In this document: positions 8,663-18,152 of the stretch, one piece after another
Numbering within the stretch: the first letter of the stretch is position 1
How the letters are laid out: the number at the start of each line of letters is the position of its first letter
Assembly (NCBI GenBank): GCA_963840435.1
Contig: CAWIYY010000008.1
Coordinates: 137,943-201,942, forward strand
DNA length: 64,000 nt
Reading direction: 5' to 3'
Source of the DNA: Bog-473 sp963840435
GTDB taxonomy: Bacteria; Actinomycetota; Acidimicrobiia; Acidimicrobiales; RAAP-2
Made by a program: the position numbers and the translations under genes
The notes under the pieces: model-generated
Databases searched by the model: none
Told to the model about the DNA's origin: nothing
The model's input: the letters and a program-made list of their open reading frames with translations, nothing else

Positions 8663-8683
8663 GTAGGATACTGAGTATGCTAC
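8663..8683. promoter_or_regulatory. 21-bp inverted repeat: probable PadR operator overlapping the -10
   Basis: The arms GTAG.ATACT and AGTAT.CTAC around a central G are complementary at 9 of 10 positions. The site begins inside a -10-like TAGGAT (8664-8669) and ends 16 bp before the padR-like start codon. A repressor bound here would block the promoter, the usual autoregulatory arrangement for PadR genes next to an ABC exporter. Confidence 0.65.
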
Positions 8684-8699
8684 TCCGAAGTCCCGACAA

Positions 8700-9290
8700 A
8701 TGAGCATCCGTCACGCTCTGTTGGCCCTGCTCAGCGAGGGTCCCAAGTACGGACTGCAACTGCGCCAAGAATTCGAGGCACGGACCGGCGAGGTATGGCC
8801 CCTCAACGTCGGGCAGGTCTACACGACCCTGCAACGCCTCGAACGGGACGGGCTGGTTGAGTCCGACGATCCCCCCGACGACGAGGGAGCCCAGAAGGGC
8901 TTCCACATCACGGCGAACGGTGAAGCGGAACTGACGCAGTGGCTGCGCACCCCGCCAGACTTCTCCTCGCCGCCCCGGGACGAACTCGTCATCAAGGTCC
9001 TGATCGCCATCGAACTCACAGGGGTGGATGTGCACGAGGTGGTGCAGGTCCATCGCCGCTACCTGGTGGAGCTGATGCAGCAGTGGACTCGCCTGAAAGA
9101 GGACGAGTCGAGACTCGATCTGAGTTTCGCGCTTGTCGTCGATGCTGAGCTCTACCGGCTCGACTCGTTGGTCAGATGGCTCGACACGGCCGATGGACGG
9201 CTGAAGCGAGCAGCTGTGGGCGTGGACGCGCCGGCCCCGCAGCCGTTCCCCCTCCCAAAATCGCGGCGCAAGGTAGGAGCCCCTCAATGA
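8700..9290 (+). CDS. PadR family transcriptional regulator of the adjacent ABC exporter
   Basis: A 196-residue protein. Residues 1-85 form the PadR winged helix (IRHALLALLSEGPKYGLQL, then NVGQVYTTLQRLERDGLVE and the wing with GFHITANGEAEL). Residues 95-175 form the helical dimerisation domain. PadR proteins generally repress efflux or stress genes beside them and are released by a ligand. The stop overlaps the ATP-binding-protein start by 4 bp, so regulator and transporter are one operon. A 21-bp palindrome covers its promoter. Confidence 0.88.
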   Translation: MSIRHALLALLSEGPKYGLQLRQEFEARTGEVWPLNVGQVYTTLQRLERDGLVESDDPPDDEGAQKGFHITANGEAELTQWLRTPPDFSSPPRDELVIKVLIAIELTGVDVHEVVQVHRRYLVELMQQWTRLKEDESRLDLSFALVVDAELYRLDSLVRWLDTADGRLKRAAVGVDAPAPQPFPLPKSRRKVGAPQ

Positions 9291-10009
9291 GCTATCTCGA
9301 TCTACGCGATGTCTCGAAGGTCTATGGAGAAGGCGCGACAGAAGTGCACGCCCTGCGGCGTGTCGATCTCTCGGTGGACGCCGGCTCCCTGGTCGCCGTC
9401 ATGGGCGCCAGCGGCTCGGGCAAGAGCACACTGTTGACAATCGCCGGCAGCCTCGAGGATCCCACCAGTGGCGAGGTCTACGTCGGCGACCGGCCACTGT
9501 CCTCGCTCTCGCGCAACGGCAAGGCGCGCCTGCGCCGACAGTCAATCGGCTATGTCTTCCAGGACTACAACCTGCTCGCCGGACTCAACGCGGTGGAGAA
9601 CGTTTCTCTGCCGCTCGAGCTCGATGGCGTCTCCGCGCGCAAGGCCCAGGCTGCGGGGCTCGAATCGCTCAAGGACTTCGGGCTCAACGACAGGGCATCG
9701 CACTACCCCGACCAACTGTCGGGCGGCGAGCGCCAGCGGGTCGCCATCGCCCGAGCGGTGGTCGGGGGGCGCCAGCTCCTTCTGGCTGACGAGCCGTCCG
9801 GCGCGCTCGACTCCGCCAACGCCGAGACCGTCATGCGCTTGATCCTCGAGGCCTGCCACCGCGGCATGGCGGCCGTCGTGGTGACCCACGACGCGGAGCT
9901 CGCCTCATGGGCTGATCGTGTGATCTTCCTACGCGACGGGCGCATCGTCGACCAGACGTTGGCCAACGAGAGCCCAGAAGCGTTCCTCGCCGACCTCCCG
10001 AACTCATGA
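9287..10009 (+). CDS. ABC transporter ATP-binding protein (MacB/LolD type)
   Basis: A 240-residue ATPase with Walker A GASGSGKST, a Q-loop (FQDYNLL), the signature LSGGERQRV, Walker B LLLADEPSGALD and an H-loop His in VVVTHDAE. The MacB/LolD subtype is shown by the D-loop sequence and by pairing with an FtsX permease. The frame is open 37 codons further upstream, but the ATG at 9287 overlaps the padR stop and has AGGAG about 9 nt before it. Together with the following permease it should form a mechanotransmission or efflux complex in the cytoplasmic membrane. Confidence 0.92.
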   Translation: MSYLDLRDVSKVYGEGATEVHALRRVDLSVDAGSLVAVMGASGSGKSTLLTIAGSLEDPTSGEVYVGDRPLSSLSRNGKARLRRQSIGYVFQDYNLLAGLNAVENVSLPLELDGVSARKAQAAGLESLKDFGLNDRASHYPDQLSGGERQRVAIARAVVGGRQLLLADEPSGALDSANAETVMRLILEACHRGMAAVVVTHDAELASWADRVIFLRDGRIVDQTLANESPEAFLADLPNS

Positions 10010-12591
10010 GCGTCGGCACACTCGAGCGGCCGGTCAACCGGTCGGCCCCCGAATCGACTACCGGCGGAGTCCCGGCCCGCCGCGCCATGCTGCGCTGGGC
10101 CTGGCGCCTCTTCAAACGCGAGTGGCGCCAACAGCTGCTCATCTTGCTTCTCATCATTGTCGCAGTGGCCGCCGTTGTGGTCGGCTCTGCGGTCGCGGTC
10201 AATACACCACCGCCGTCCAATGCCGGGTTCGGCACGGCCCACGACTTGGCCACGTTCAACTTGTCGGCTGCAACGACCAAGTCGCCGTCGACCAGTCCGG
10301 CGCATGTCGAAGCGGAAATTGCTGCGCTGCAGCGGCACTTCCGACCCGTGCAGGTCATTGAGAACGAGGAATTCTCTGTCCCGGGCACCAATCAGACGTA
10401 TCAGCTCCGTGCACAGAATCCGCGCGGCCCCTACGGCGGACCGATGCTGCAGTTACTGTCGGGCCACTACCCGACCGGGTCGAACCAGATCGCCCTGACA
10501 CCAGGCTTGGCGTCGGAGCTCAACCTGAAGGTCGGCGACACCTGGCCCCAGGGCGGCAAGACCGTCGTGGGCATCGTGCAGAACCCTCAAAGCCTGCTCG
10601 ACGAGTTCGCATTGGTGCCTCCTGGGTACGTGACCCACCCGAGCCAAGTGAGCGTGCTCTTCGATGCATCCTCCAACGCGTTGAAGGGCGGACTCGCGAC
10701 AAACGTCACAACTGTTGGATCCGTCAACAACAACGTCTTCGGACCGGAGACCATCGTCCTGGCGTTGGCGACCGTCGGCATGCTCCTGATCGCTCTGGTC
10801 TCCATCGGCGGATTCACGGTGCTCGCCCAGCGTCGGATGCGCGCCCTCGGCCTGGTCGAGTCGATGGGGGCGACCGACCGCAACGTCCGGCTCGTCCTGG
10901 AGGCGAACGGCGTCATCGTCGGCGTTGTTGGTGCCGTGCTGGGATTCGCCCTCGGCCTGGTGGCCTGGTTTGCTTACCGGCCGCACAATCAGCAGAGCGC
11001 GCACCATCTCATCGCGATGTTCGCATTGCCGTGGAACGTGATCGCGCCGTCGATGGTTCTGGCAGTCATTGCGACCTTCTTCGCCGCCAGCTACCCCGCC
11101 CGCGCCATCACCCGCGTGCCCGTCGTCAGCGCGTTGGCCGGGCGCCCCGCCCCGCCCCGCCAGATCCACCGCTCACTAGTTCCCGGAATCGTGGCCCTTG
11201 TCATCGGATTCGTCTTCTTTTCCCTCTCAGGTGCCTCTGGAGGCGGCGGCGGGGTGAAGTGGTTGATCCCCGGGTTCGTCGCGTTGATCGCGGGGATCAT
11301 CCTGGTGTCACCGTTCTTCCTGGCCCTCCTGGCCCGGCTGAGCGGCAAGTCGCCCATCGCCGTCCGCCTGCCGCTGCGCGACATGGCGCGGTACCGGGCT
11401 CGCTCCGGCTCCGCGCTGTCGGCCATCAGTCTCGGTGTCATGATCGCGGTGATCATCTGTGCCGTGGCCGTCGCCCGCTACTCCAATGTCTTCGATTACG
11501 TCGGACCGAACATGGCGGCGAACGCGATCAACGTCTACAGCCCGAACAGCGAAGGCACTCCATTTGCCGTCGGGCCCGGTGCCAACGGCGCAAATGGAAC
11601 GGCGCCGGCGACGCCCAGCATCGAGTCCCAGGAGGCGACCGTCCACGCCATCGCTTCTGCGGTCGGAGCCACCGCCGTCGTGGAGTTGGAGACCCCCGCG
11701 ATCAACCTGCAGAACCCAAGCGGCAACGGGCGCCAGTGGAACGGGGCAATCTATGTTGCGACACCGACGCTCCTCCGGGCCTATGGCATCAACCCCAGGT
11801 CCATTCCGTCCAACGTGGACGTCCTCACGTCACGGCCCGGACTCTCAGGCTCGGGCGTCCAGCTCACCTCCGGCAGCGGAAAGGGCTTCGGCGGGACGGA
11901 TGGTGGCGGTGGATTGGGTTCCGGTCAAGGCAACACGAACCCATGTCCGCCCAGCTCGTGCGTCTCTCACCCGGTAGTCCAGGAGGAGAGCCTGCTGCCT
12001 TCGGGCACCTCGGCGCCCAACACGGTCATCACCGAAAGTGCGCTCCACAGGCTCCACGTCGCGAACCAGAACAGTCTTGACGGTTGGGCTCTGCAAGCCA
12101 ACGGAGCGATCACCTCCGCACAGATCACCAACGCCCAATCGCTGGCGGCCAGCAACAGTCTGAGTGTCGAATCGAAGAACGACGCGCCGACATCCGCCGA
12201 GATCGTGAACTGGGCCACTGTGTTCGGCATTGCGCTTGCTCTGGGCATCCTCGCCATGAGCGTGGGCCTCATCCGTAGCGAGACGGCGAGCGAGCTGCGC
12301 ACGCTGACCGCAGCGGGTGCCAGTTCCCGAACTCGGCGCACGCTGACGGCGGTGACCGCCGGAGGCCTCGCCTTCCTCGGCGCGCTACTCGGCACGATTG
12401 CGGCCTACATCGGCCTGGCCGGATGGTTCCGTTCGAACTCATTGGAGGGCGGCCTGTCCGACATCATCAATCACGTACCGTGGAGCAACCTGTTCCTCAT
12501 CGTGATCGCTATGCCGGTGGTCGCCACTCTCATCGGCTGGGTGCTGGCGGGACGGGACCCGGCGGGGATCTCCACACGACCGATGGAGTAG
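10006..12591 (+). CDS. ABC transporter permease with two FtsX-like domains
   Basis: An 861-residue membrane protein with ten likely membrane helices: one near residues 45-66, three at about 248-365, two at about 388-445, one at about 475-495, and three in the C-terminal 130 residues. This is the duplicated FtsX layout. Two large extracytoplasmic regions (about 67-245 and 500-735) lie between helix groups; the second is rich in Gly, Ser and Asn. It overlaps the ATPase gene by 4 bp. The cargo is unknown; PadR control suggests a toxic compound or antibiotic. Confidence 0.88.
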   Translation: MSVGTLERPVNRSAPESTTGGVPARRAMLRWAWRLFKREWRQQLLILLLIIVAVAAVVVGSAVAVNTPPPSNAGFGTAHDLATFNLSAATTKSPSTSPAHVEAEIAALQRHFRPVQVIENEEFSVPGTNQTYQLRAQNPRGPYGGPMLQLLSGHYPTGSNQIALTPGLASELNLKVGDTWPQGGKTVVGIVQNPQSLLDEFALVPPGYVTHPSQVSVLFDASSNALKGGLATNVTTVGSVNNNVFGPETIVLALATVGMLLIALVSIGGFTVLAQRRMRALGLVESMGATDRNVRLVLEANGVIVGVVGAVLGFALGLVAWFAYRPHNQQSAHHLIAMFALPWNVIAPSMVLAVIATFFAASYPARAITRVPVVSALAGRPAPPRQIHRSLVPGIVALVIGFVFFSLSGASGGGGGVKWLIPGFVALIAGIILVSPFFLALLARLSGKSPIAVRLPLRDMARYRARSGSALSAISLGVMIAVIICAVAVARYSNVFDYVGPNMAANAINVYSPNSEGTPFAVGPGANGANGTAPATPSIESQEATVHAIASAVGATAVVELETPAINLQNPSGNGRQWNGAIYVATPTLLRAYGINPRSIPSNVDVLTSRPGLSGSGVQLTSGSGKGFGGTDGGGGLGSGQGNTNPCPPSSCVSHPVVQEESLLPSGTSAPNTVITESALHRLHVANQNSLDGWALQANGAITSAQITNAQSLAASNSLSVESKNDAPTSAEIVNWATVFGIALALGILAMSVGLIRSETASELRTLTAAGASSRTRRTLTAVTAGGLAFLGALLGTIAAYIGLAGWFRSNSLEGGLSDIINHVPWSNLFLIVIAMPVVATLIGWVLAGRDPAGISTRPME

Positions 12592-12782
12592 GTGAGAAAA
12601 CCGAGGCGTTCCGTGACCGCCTGCCGGGTGAGCCGCAGGACAGCCGATAGGGTCTGGGCCGATGATCGATCTTCGCCGATTCACCCAGGCTTCATCGACC
12701 ACTTGAGGCACAGGCTTCCGGTGGCACCCGCATTGTCATCGGGACGGCTGTGCCCAAGAGTGACGCACGCAGCCGCGCCGCC

Positions 12783-12788
12783 TACGCT
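12783..12788 (+). promoter_or_regulatory. Putative -10 (TACGCT) of the DUF1345 gene
   Basis: TACGCT lies 6 nt before the ATG at 12795, with no Shine-Dalgarno sequence, consistent with a leaderless mRNA. Confidence 0.45.
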
Positions 12789-12794
12789 CTCTGA

Positions 12795-13457
12795 ATGAGC
12801 CCCCGGATCGATGCAACCCGGCAGTGGCGAGATCCTCGGGCGAGTGTCCGAGTCGGAATCGCAGCGTCACTCGGAGTTGTGGCCGGAGTCGTCGCATGCC
12901 TGTTCACGTTTTGGCAAGGAGCGACGCTCATCGGCTGGGACGTCTACTCACTCTTCCTCATGATGTGGATCTGGTGGGTTGTATGGGGACTGAACGCCGA
13001 AGAATGTAGAGAACGGGCCAACAGGGAAGACCCCAGTCTCCGACTCACCGAGCTCATGGTCCTCTCTGCGGGAGTCGCCGTGCTGGCCGCCGTCGGGATG
13101 GCCCTGATCCGAGCGGGGAACGCCACCGGAGCCACGAAGGCATACCTGATTGCCCTCGGGGTGGTCAGTGTGGCCTTGGCCTGGGCCCTGGTCCATACGA
13201 TCTTCACGCTCCGATACGCCCGTTCGTTCTACTCCAACCCAGTTGGTGGGATCGACTTCAACGAGGATGATCCCCCTACCTATCTGGACTTCGCGTACCT
13301 GGCCCTGACCATCGGCATGACGTTCCAGGTTTCCGACACGAACCTCACCACCAAGGGGATACGACGGGTTGCTCTGGCACACGCCCTCCTCTCGTACCTG
13401 TTCGGGGCGGTAATCCTCGCGCTCGTCATCAACGTCGTTTCCAGTCTCCTCCACTGA
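12795..13457 (+). CDS. DUF1345 family membrane protein
   Basis: A 220-residue protein with four to five membrane segments. The C-terminal signature YLDFAYLALTIGMTFQVSDT is diagnostic for DUF1345, a family of unknown function found in many bacteria. An acidic loop (GGIDFNEDDPPTY) precedes it. It is preceded by about 200 bp without a gene after the ABC permease, and a -10-like element close to the ATG suggests its own promoter. Confidence 0.82.
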   Translation: MSPRIDATRQWRDPRASVRVGIAASLGVVAGVVACLFTFWQGATLIGWDVYSLFLMMWIWWVVWGLNAEECRERANREDPSLRLTELMVLSAGVAVLAAVGMALIRAGNATGATKAYLIALGVVSVALAWALVHTIFTLRYARSFYSNPVGGIDFNEDDPPTYLDFAYLALTIGMTFQVSDTNLTTKGIRRVALAHALLSYLFGAVILALVINVVSSLLH

Positions 13458-13595
13458 CTCGAGGACACGCCTCCCGCTCGTCAGACCGCCACCGTCGGGA
13501 CAGCTCGGTCGGGTTCGCCTCGGGGTCACCCATGGGCGCCGTCTTCGCGGGGAGCAGGTCTGGAAGAGATGCACTCTGGCCCTGACCCGTCGGGG

Positions 13596-14777
13596 TCAGC
13601 CCAGTCGGTAGAGCTTCTGCCCGTTCTCGGCGAGAATCTTGCGGCGAGACTCTGGGCGAAGCGTCGCCATCGCCTCACGCACGTGCTCGAGCGGCTTGGG
13701 CCAGAGCGCCGTCGGATGGGGAAAGTCGGTTTCGAACATGATGTTGTTCTCGCCCACCTTGTCCACCAGATCCTGAAGATTGCCACGTCCCGTCTCGAAC
13801 CACATGGTGGCGAACCAGTTCGTCTTGAAGTACTCCGATGGTGCCCGGCCAAGCTCGGCCGCCTGCACGGGGGCGTTCTCGGGGAGTTCCCAGTCCATTG
13901 TCTCGAGGATGAACGGCACCCAGCCGATCCCGCTCTCGACGGACACCATCTTGAGCTTGGGAAAACGGTCGAAGAGGCCCGAAAAGATGGTGTTGATAAC
14001 CACGCGGGCATTCCCGATGAAAAGCATCGAACCGCCGATGGCAGGCTTCACGAATTCATCCTGGGATGCCCAGAAGTACTCGCCGAAGAAGTTCATTGCC
14101 GTCAGGCTTGCTCCGATGTGGAAGTGGATCGGGAGTTCGAGGTCTGCGCAGACCTCCCAGAGGGGGTCCCAGGCGACGTTAGCGAGGTCCGGGGACCCGA
14201 GGTCTTGGGGATCCGACGTCATGTTGATCCCTCGGAGGCCCAGTTCTGCCACGCGCTGCGCCTCTCGCACGCAAGCGTCGATGTCCCAGGCGGGCAGGAT
14301 CGGCATAGGGAGGAGGCGGTTGTTCGTGCGCTCTTGAATCTCGGCCCGAGAGTCATTGAAGATCTCGACGCACAGGCTACGAAGGACGTTGTCCTTCACG
14401 TCTGCTAGCGCCTGGCCGCCCAACCCGAGGGCGTTGGGATAGAGGACCTGGTGCTGGATCCCCATGTCGTCGAGAACCTCCAGACGAGCGTCGATGTCCC
14501 ACGCGGCGACATGGGCCCTCTCGAAATCCCACTCGATCATCGATTCCAGGAACGGATGCTTGACGCCCTCCCGGTCGATGGTGCTGCCGCCGCCCGCCTT
14601 TCCCAGAGGTATTCCCTCGACGACCCACGTGCGCTCACCTTCGACGTCTTCGACGTGAAGGATCTGGTCCTTGTAGGCAGCAGGGGCCCGCTTCGTCCAC
14701 AGGTCGTCGACGTCGGTGAAATGCGAGTCAGCGTCTAGGACGGCAAGTCGCTCAGGCACTTCCGAGGCGAGAGTCAT
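13596..14777 (-). CDS. Amidohydrolase-2 (ACMSD-like) metal-dependent hydrolase
   Basis: A 393-residue TIM-barrel enzyme. Metal-binding motifs are the N-terminal DADSHF, a mid-barrel HFHIGAS and a C-terminal FETDFPHP, as in the amidohydrolase-2/ACMSD group of decarboxylases and hydrolases. ATG at 14777 is preferred over ATG at 14786 because GAAGG lies at proper spacing only for the downstream Met. It is one of three paralogues in this window (also 15450-16595 and 28971-30230). The substrate is unknown; such genes often act on aromatic or cyclic carboxylates. Confidence 0.82.
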   Translation of the reverse strand: MTLASEVPERLAVLDADSHFTDVDDLWTKRAPAAYKDQILHVEDVEGERTWVVEGIPLGKAGGGSTIDREGVKHPFLESMIEWDFERAHVAAWDIDARLEVLDDMGIQHQVLYPNALGLGGQALADVKDNVLRSLCVEIFNDSRAEIQERTNNRLLPMPILPAWDIDACVREAQRVAELGLRGINMTSDPQDLGSPDLANVAWDPLWEVCADLELPIHFHIGASLTAMNFFGEYFWASQDEFVKPAIGGSMLFIGNARVVINTIFSGLFDRFPKLKMVSVESGIGWVPFILETMDWELPENAPVQAAELGRAPSEYFKTNWFATMWFETGRGNLQDLVDKVGENNIMFETDFPHPTALWPKPLEHVREAMATLRPESRRKILAENGQKLYRLG

Positions 14778-15051
14778 GACATCCATCCTTCAGGGTCGAC
14801 GAGCAGGGGGCCGACTCACCCCCCTTTGGCCTGAGGTTAGCCGGTGGACGTTCTCGTCAGAACGCAGCATCCGAGGCCGTGCTCTTCACCAACAGGTCGT
14901 CTCAGTCGTCTTTGCTGGCAGGTGCGCTCCGGCCTAGGGCCTGGTCTCAGAGCGTGGATCTCGTGAGCGCAGTGCAGGTTGACCGGGCCACCCAAACGCT
15001 TGGTGATACGCCGTGCCGCTCAGGCTCTACTGAGGCGTGGGCGGGAACGAC

Positions 15052-15414
15052 TCACCTCGGACGGCTCACCTCGAAGCGGTTGCCATCGGGATCGAAAAAG
15101 AAGAATCGTTCATTGTCGGCGCCTGGCGCCACTTCGGTGACCTCTACCCCGGCGGCGGCCAGCCGGTCGTGGACAGGGTCAGGTGCACCATCGATGACAA
15201 CGACGACATAGGACGTAAGGCTCTGGTCGATGCGGTCGCGCTCCGCGCCCGGGGGGAGCTGCCACAGAGTCAGGACCGCTCCCGCCAGGGGAAACGAGGC
15301 GAGGCGCTCGGCCGCGTCCTGGGGACTGACGAACACAGGCTCGATTTTGAGCCGGTCCCGGTACCAGGTCACCGATGCGTCGAGGTCGCTGACGCGCAAG
15401 ACGGTGGTGACCAT
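15052..15414 (-). CDS. VOC superfamily (glyoxalase/dioxygenase-like) protein
   Basis: A 120-residue single-domain vicinal-oxygen-chelate protein: TVLRVSDLDASVTWYRDRL begins the first beta-alpha-beta module and FFFFDPDGNRFEV ends the second. Members bind metals and perform isomerisation, extradiol cleavage or resistance functions; the substrate is unknown. The frame is open much further upstream through the neighbouring amidohydrolase, but similarity begins exactly at ATG 15414. It follows the amidohydrolase by 35 bp on the same strand and is probably co-transcribed with it. Confidence 0.78.
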   Translation of the reverse strand: MVTTVLRVSDLDASVTWYRDRLKIEPVFVSPQDAAERLASFPLAGAVLTLWQLPPGAERDRIDQSLTSYVVVVIDGAPDPVHDRLAAAGVEVTEVAPGADNERFFFFDPDGNRFEVSRPR

Positions 15415-15449
15415 TGTGACTGGGCCCAAAGCGCCGGCGGTACGGCTGT

Positions 15450-16595
15450 TCACCGGCCGAGCAGCCAATCGACGTTGCCCCGATACAGCCCGTCGGTGGT
15501 CTGGTCCACGGGCGGTCCTCCCGCCGACTGGAAGTCCTCCAACGGACGGGCCAGCCCCTCGGCGTGGGGATAGTCGCTCCCGAACATGAACAGATCCCCA
15601 ACGGCTGCGGTCAACCGCTGGGGCCGCTCGAACCCGAACGTCGCGATCCGCACTTGGCGTCGCAGGTAGTCGCTCGGGTCGAGCGGCAGCCGATCGGACC
15701 TGAGCCCGTTGTACTCGGCATGAAAGCGATAGCTGGCGTCGATGGCCGGAAGGAACTGGGCGAACCACGAGGACGTGAACTCGACCAGACCGACCCGGAG
15801 TTCGGGGTGACGTTCGAGCACCCCTCCCACACTCAGGTCCTGGAGGGCGAGCATCGGCGTCACGGAGATGGAGAGGGACATCAGGAGGGGCTCGACCGGA
15901 TTGGCGTCACTCACGTACCAGGCGTCGTCGAATGGGCGGGCACCGTCGGAGATGTGAAACATCACGGCGATCCCGCTGCGTTCGAACGCTGACCAACATC
16001 GATCCAGATCGGGGTGGGAAAAGGGCAGCCCGTCCACCGGGCCGATCGGAACCATGGCCGCCTCGACGCCTCCCTCGGCCAGTACGGAGAGCTGCCCCTC
16101 GAGCCAGTCCGGGTCGCGAAGAGAGACGTGTCCCACCGGTCGCAGACGGCCGGCGGCTGCGGGTCGGAGGCCCTCGACCGCCCACCGGTTCCAAGCCGCC
16201 ATGTTGGCGAGTTGCGCTTCGGGTTGACCTTCGAGGGCGCGCACCCAAAACAGCCCGAAGTTGGGAAACACGACGGCTTCATCGATCCCCTGCCGATCCA
16301 GGAGGGCAACACGCGCCGCAGGGTCGACGTCGTGGGCCGCGACGGCCTCCTCGAACCGCGCCGGCGCCGGCTCTCCTCGACGCTGGCGGGCGCGGTACGC
16401 CCCCATCGTGGGCACGTCCCCAGGCGCTTGGGCCTCGGCCAGGTGGATGCGTCTGCCGTCGGGAGCGGTCAACCAGGCGTACCCGAGCTCGTCATCGGCG
16501 ATGGACACGGCGAGCTCCTTGCGACCCGCCGGCAGGTGGTCGGCCCACATGGTTCGGGTTTCGAGCATGTGGGTGTCGGCATCGATCACTCTCAC
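15450..16595 (-). CDS. Amidohydrolase-2 family protein
   Basis: A 381-residue metal-dependent hydrolase. Motifs are VIDADTHM at the very N-terminus, MFHISDG in mid-barrel and FGSDYPHAEG near the C-terminus. The frame runs 47 codons further upstream, but the family begins with the VIDADTHM strand; GTG at 16595 is 7 nt after a TACGCT -10-like hexamer, so a leaderless start fits. It forms a probable two-gene unit with the VOC protein downstream, suggesting the pair act on the same small molecule. Confidence 0.8.
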   Translation of the reverse strand: MRVIDADTHMLETRTMWADHLPAGRKELAVSIADDELGYAWLTAPDGRRIHLAEAQAPGDVPTMGAYRARQRRGEPAPARFEEAVAAHDVDPAARVALLDRQGIDEAVVFPNFGLFWVRALEGQPEAQLANMAAWNRWAVEGLRPAAAGRLRPVGHVSLRDPDWLEGQLSVLAEGGVEAAMVPIGPVDGLPFSHPDLDRCWSAFERSGIAVMFHISDGARPFDDAWYVSDANPVEPLLMSLSISVTPMLALQDLSVGGVLERHPELRVGLVEFTSSWFAQFLPAIDASYRFHAEYNGLRSDRLPLDPSDYLRRQVRIATFGFERPQRLTAAVGDLFMFGSDYPHAEGLARPLEDFQSAGGPPVDQTTDGLYRGNVDWLLGR

Positions 16596-16602
16596 GCCAC
16601 AA

Positions 16603-16608
16603 AGCGTA
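16603..16608 (-). promoter_or_regulatory. Putative -10 (TACGCT) of the amidohydrolase/VOC unit
   Basis: On the minus strand TACGCT lies 7 nt upstream of the GTG at 16595. The same hexamer is used in front of the DUF1345 gene. Confidence 0.45.
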
Positions 16609-16868
16609 GATTGCCGGACCGATGCCCGTCCCGATCCGGGCGGTGCCGCTCGGGTGCTGCAACAGCGCTGGAATGAGGCGGTCGACGTCCCCGAGCTCGG
16701 ACTAGAAGGGCTGCTGACCAGAACCTCACGCTCCAACAGCCGCAGCCGGAGAGGTGAAGCAGTTCGAACCCTCGGCCTCTCGATTCGAAGACGTCGATCT
16801 CAGTGCTTGGACGAGGCACGTCCAGAGATCAAGCCACTTGGTAACGGTGTCTCGATTGGGAATTGCGG

Positions 16869-17639
16869 CTACCGAAAGGGGTAGGCCGCGACGGCGCGCT
16901 CGAGTTGGGTCCAGACGTGGGCCGGATCTCCCGAAGGTGTGGCGGCCACCACGACGCTGCTGCTGTGGGAGCGGGTCGTGACGTAGCAGGCCACCTCATG
17001 GAAGTGGTGGTGATCGATGGTCGTCACGTAATTGTCGGTTACGCAGGATCTCACTGCACCTGCCGTTCCGACCGATTCCGCCGTAGCGTCCTCGTGGACC
17101 GAGACGGCGTCGTCGTGGAGCAGGTGGGAGAGACGGAACGCGGCCCAGTCCTGCAGGGTCTCGTGACCCTGACGGGGAGTGACATTGAGGTAGCCCAGGT
17201 AGGTCCCGGCCGAGTTGCGAAGCGCCACGGACAGCGTTCCCGGATCGCCCTCGACCGTACGAAACCCAGGAGGTGAGGACAGCGTTCCGAGCCCAGAAGG
17301 AACGTTGAGCCGGGCCCAACTCGCCGGCGGAATGGTTGTCGCGAGCCAATCAAACGACCCATGTGGTGCCGAGTTCGCAGAGTCCGAATGAGCAATGCTC
17401 GCCTTGGTCGTGCCCACAGCTTGGGCCTTCGACACCGGCCACTCGGCGGAGCCGATGCTGCCCGCCACTGCCACCAACGCCACAGCCGAAACAATCCCGA
17501 TGGTAAGGCGCGCGGCGAACCGGATGATTGGATTCCGCGTGGGCCGCTGCTGGGCAGCCCGCGTCTCCGTGGATTGAGTCAGCCGAGTCACGTATCGACA
17601 TACGCCGCGACGAGTTGAAAAGTTTGCCCATCGATTCAT
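16869..17639 (-). CDS. Membrane-anchored extracytoplasmic protein, unknown family
   Basis: About 256 residues. A basic N-terminus is followed by one hydrophobic helix (IGIVSAVALVAVAGSIG), and the remainder is a soluble extracytoplasmic domain with two Cys near the end (SCVTDNY and HEVACYV), which could form a disulfide. The start is uncertain: ATG 17639 is chosen, GTG 17591 is an alternative, and the frame is open to 17756. I do not recognise the family. It is divergent from the Pro/Thr-rich protein gene at 17757. Confidence 0.55.
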   Translation of the reverse strand: MNRWANFSTRRGVCRYVTRLTQSTETRAAQQRPTRNPIIRFAARLTIGIVSAVALVAVAGSIGSAEWPVSKAQAVGTTKASIAHSDSANSAPHGSFDWLATTIPPASWARLNVPSGLGTLSSPPGFRTVEGDPGTLSVALRNSAGTYLGYLNVTPRQGHETLQDWAAFRLSHLLHDDAVSVHEDATAESVGTAGAVRSCVTDNYVTTIDHHHFHEVACYVTTRSHSSSVVVAATPSGDPAHVWTQLERAVAAYPFR

Positions 17640-17756
17640 TAATCGATTTCTTATGACTCCCAATGAACTCTTGTGCGCGTTCCACCGTAGGTCGTTCGAA
17701 GCCCGAGATCGCCAGAGATCAGACGGCAACGGCCCCACACGTTCAAAGGACATCAC

Positions 17757-18152
17757 GTGACCAAACGACTAGGAATCATCACCGCGGTGATCGCGGCTCT
17801 CGTGGCGGGCGGTCTGGCTCTCGGGCTCGGCCTCATGTCGAACTCCCACTCCACCGCCATCACACCCGCGCCTGCTGCGCACACCATCACCACGCCGCCA
17901 GTGCCGCCGACGACCGCTGTGCGAGCGCCGGCGACAACGCCGCCGTCCACCGTGCCACCTCCGACGCCGACGACGGCACCGACGGCACCTCCGGTGGCTA
18001 CGGCGCCGACCACGGTGCCACCTCCGACGCCGACGACGGTCGCTCCCGCGCCTTCACCGCCGGCCGTCGTCAACGGTATTGCTCAGGACAATGGCGGCGA
18101 CCATGACGCCGACAACAACGGAGGGCCGAGCGATGGCGACGGCAACCTCTGA
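17757..18152 (+). CDS. Secreted Pro/Thr-rich low-complexity cell-envelope protein
   Basis: A 131-residue protein starting at GTG with AAAGGA 6 nt upstream. Residues 7-27 form a hydrophobic signal or anchor helix. Residues 45-110 consist of Pro, Thr, Ala and Val with a repeated TVPPPTPTT motif (two copies), like a stalk spanning the cell wall. The C-terminus is Asp/Asn/Gly-rich and acidic (DNGGDHDADNNGG). No catalytic domain is present. It overlaps the start of the next membrane protein gene by about 20 bp. Confidence 0.6.
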   Translation: MTKRLGIITAVIAALVAGGLALGLGLMSNSHSTAITPAPAAHTITTPPVPPTTAVRAPATTPPSTVPPPTPTTAPTAPPVATAPTTVPPPTPTTVAPAPSPPAVVNGIAQDNGGDHDADNNGGPSDGDGNL

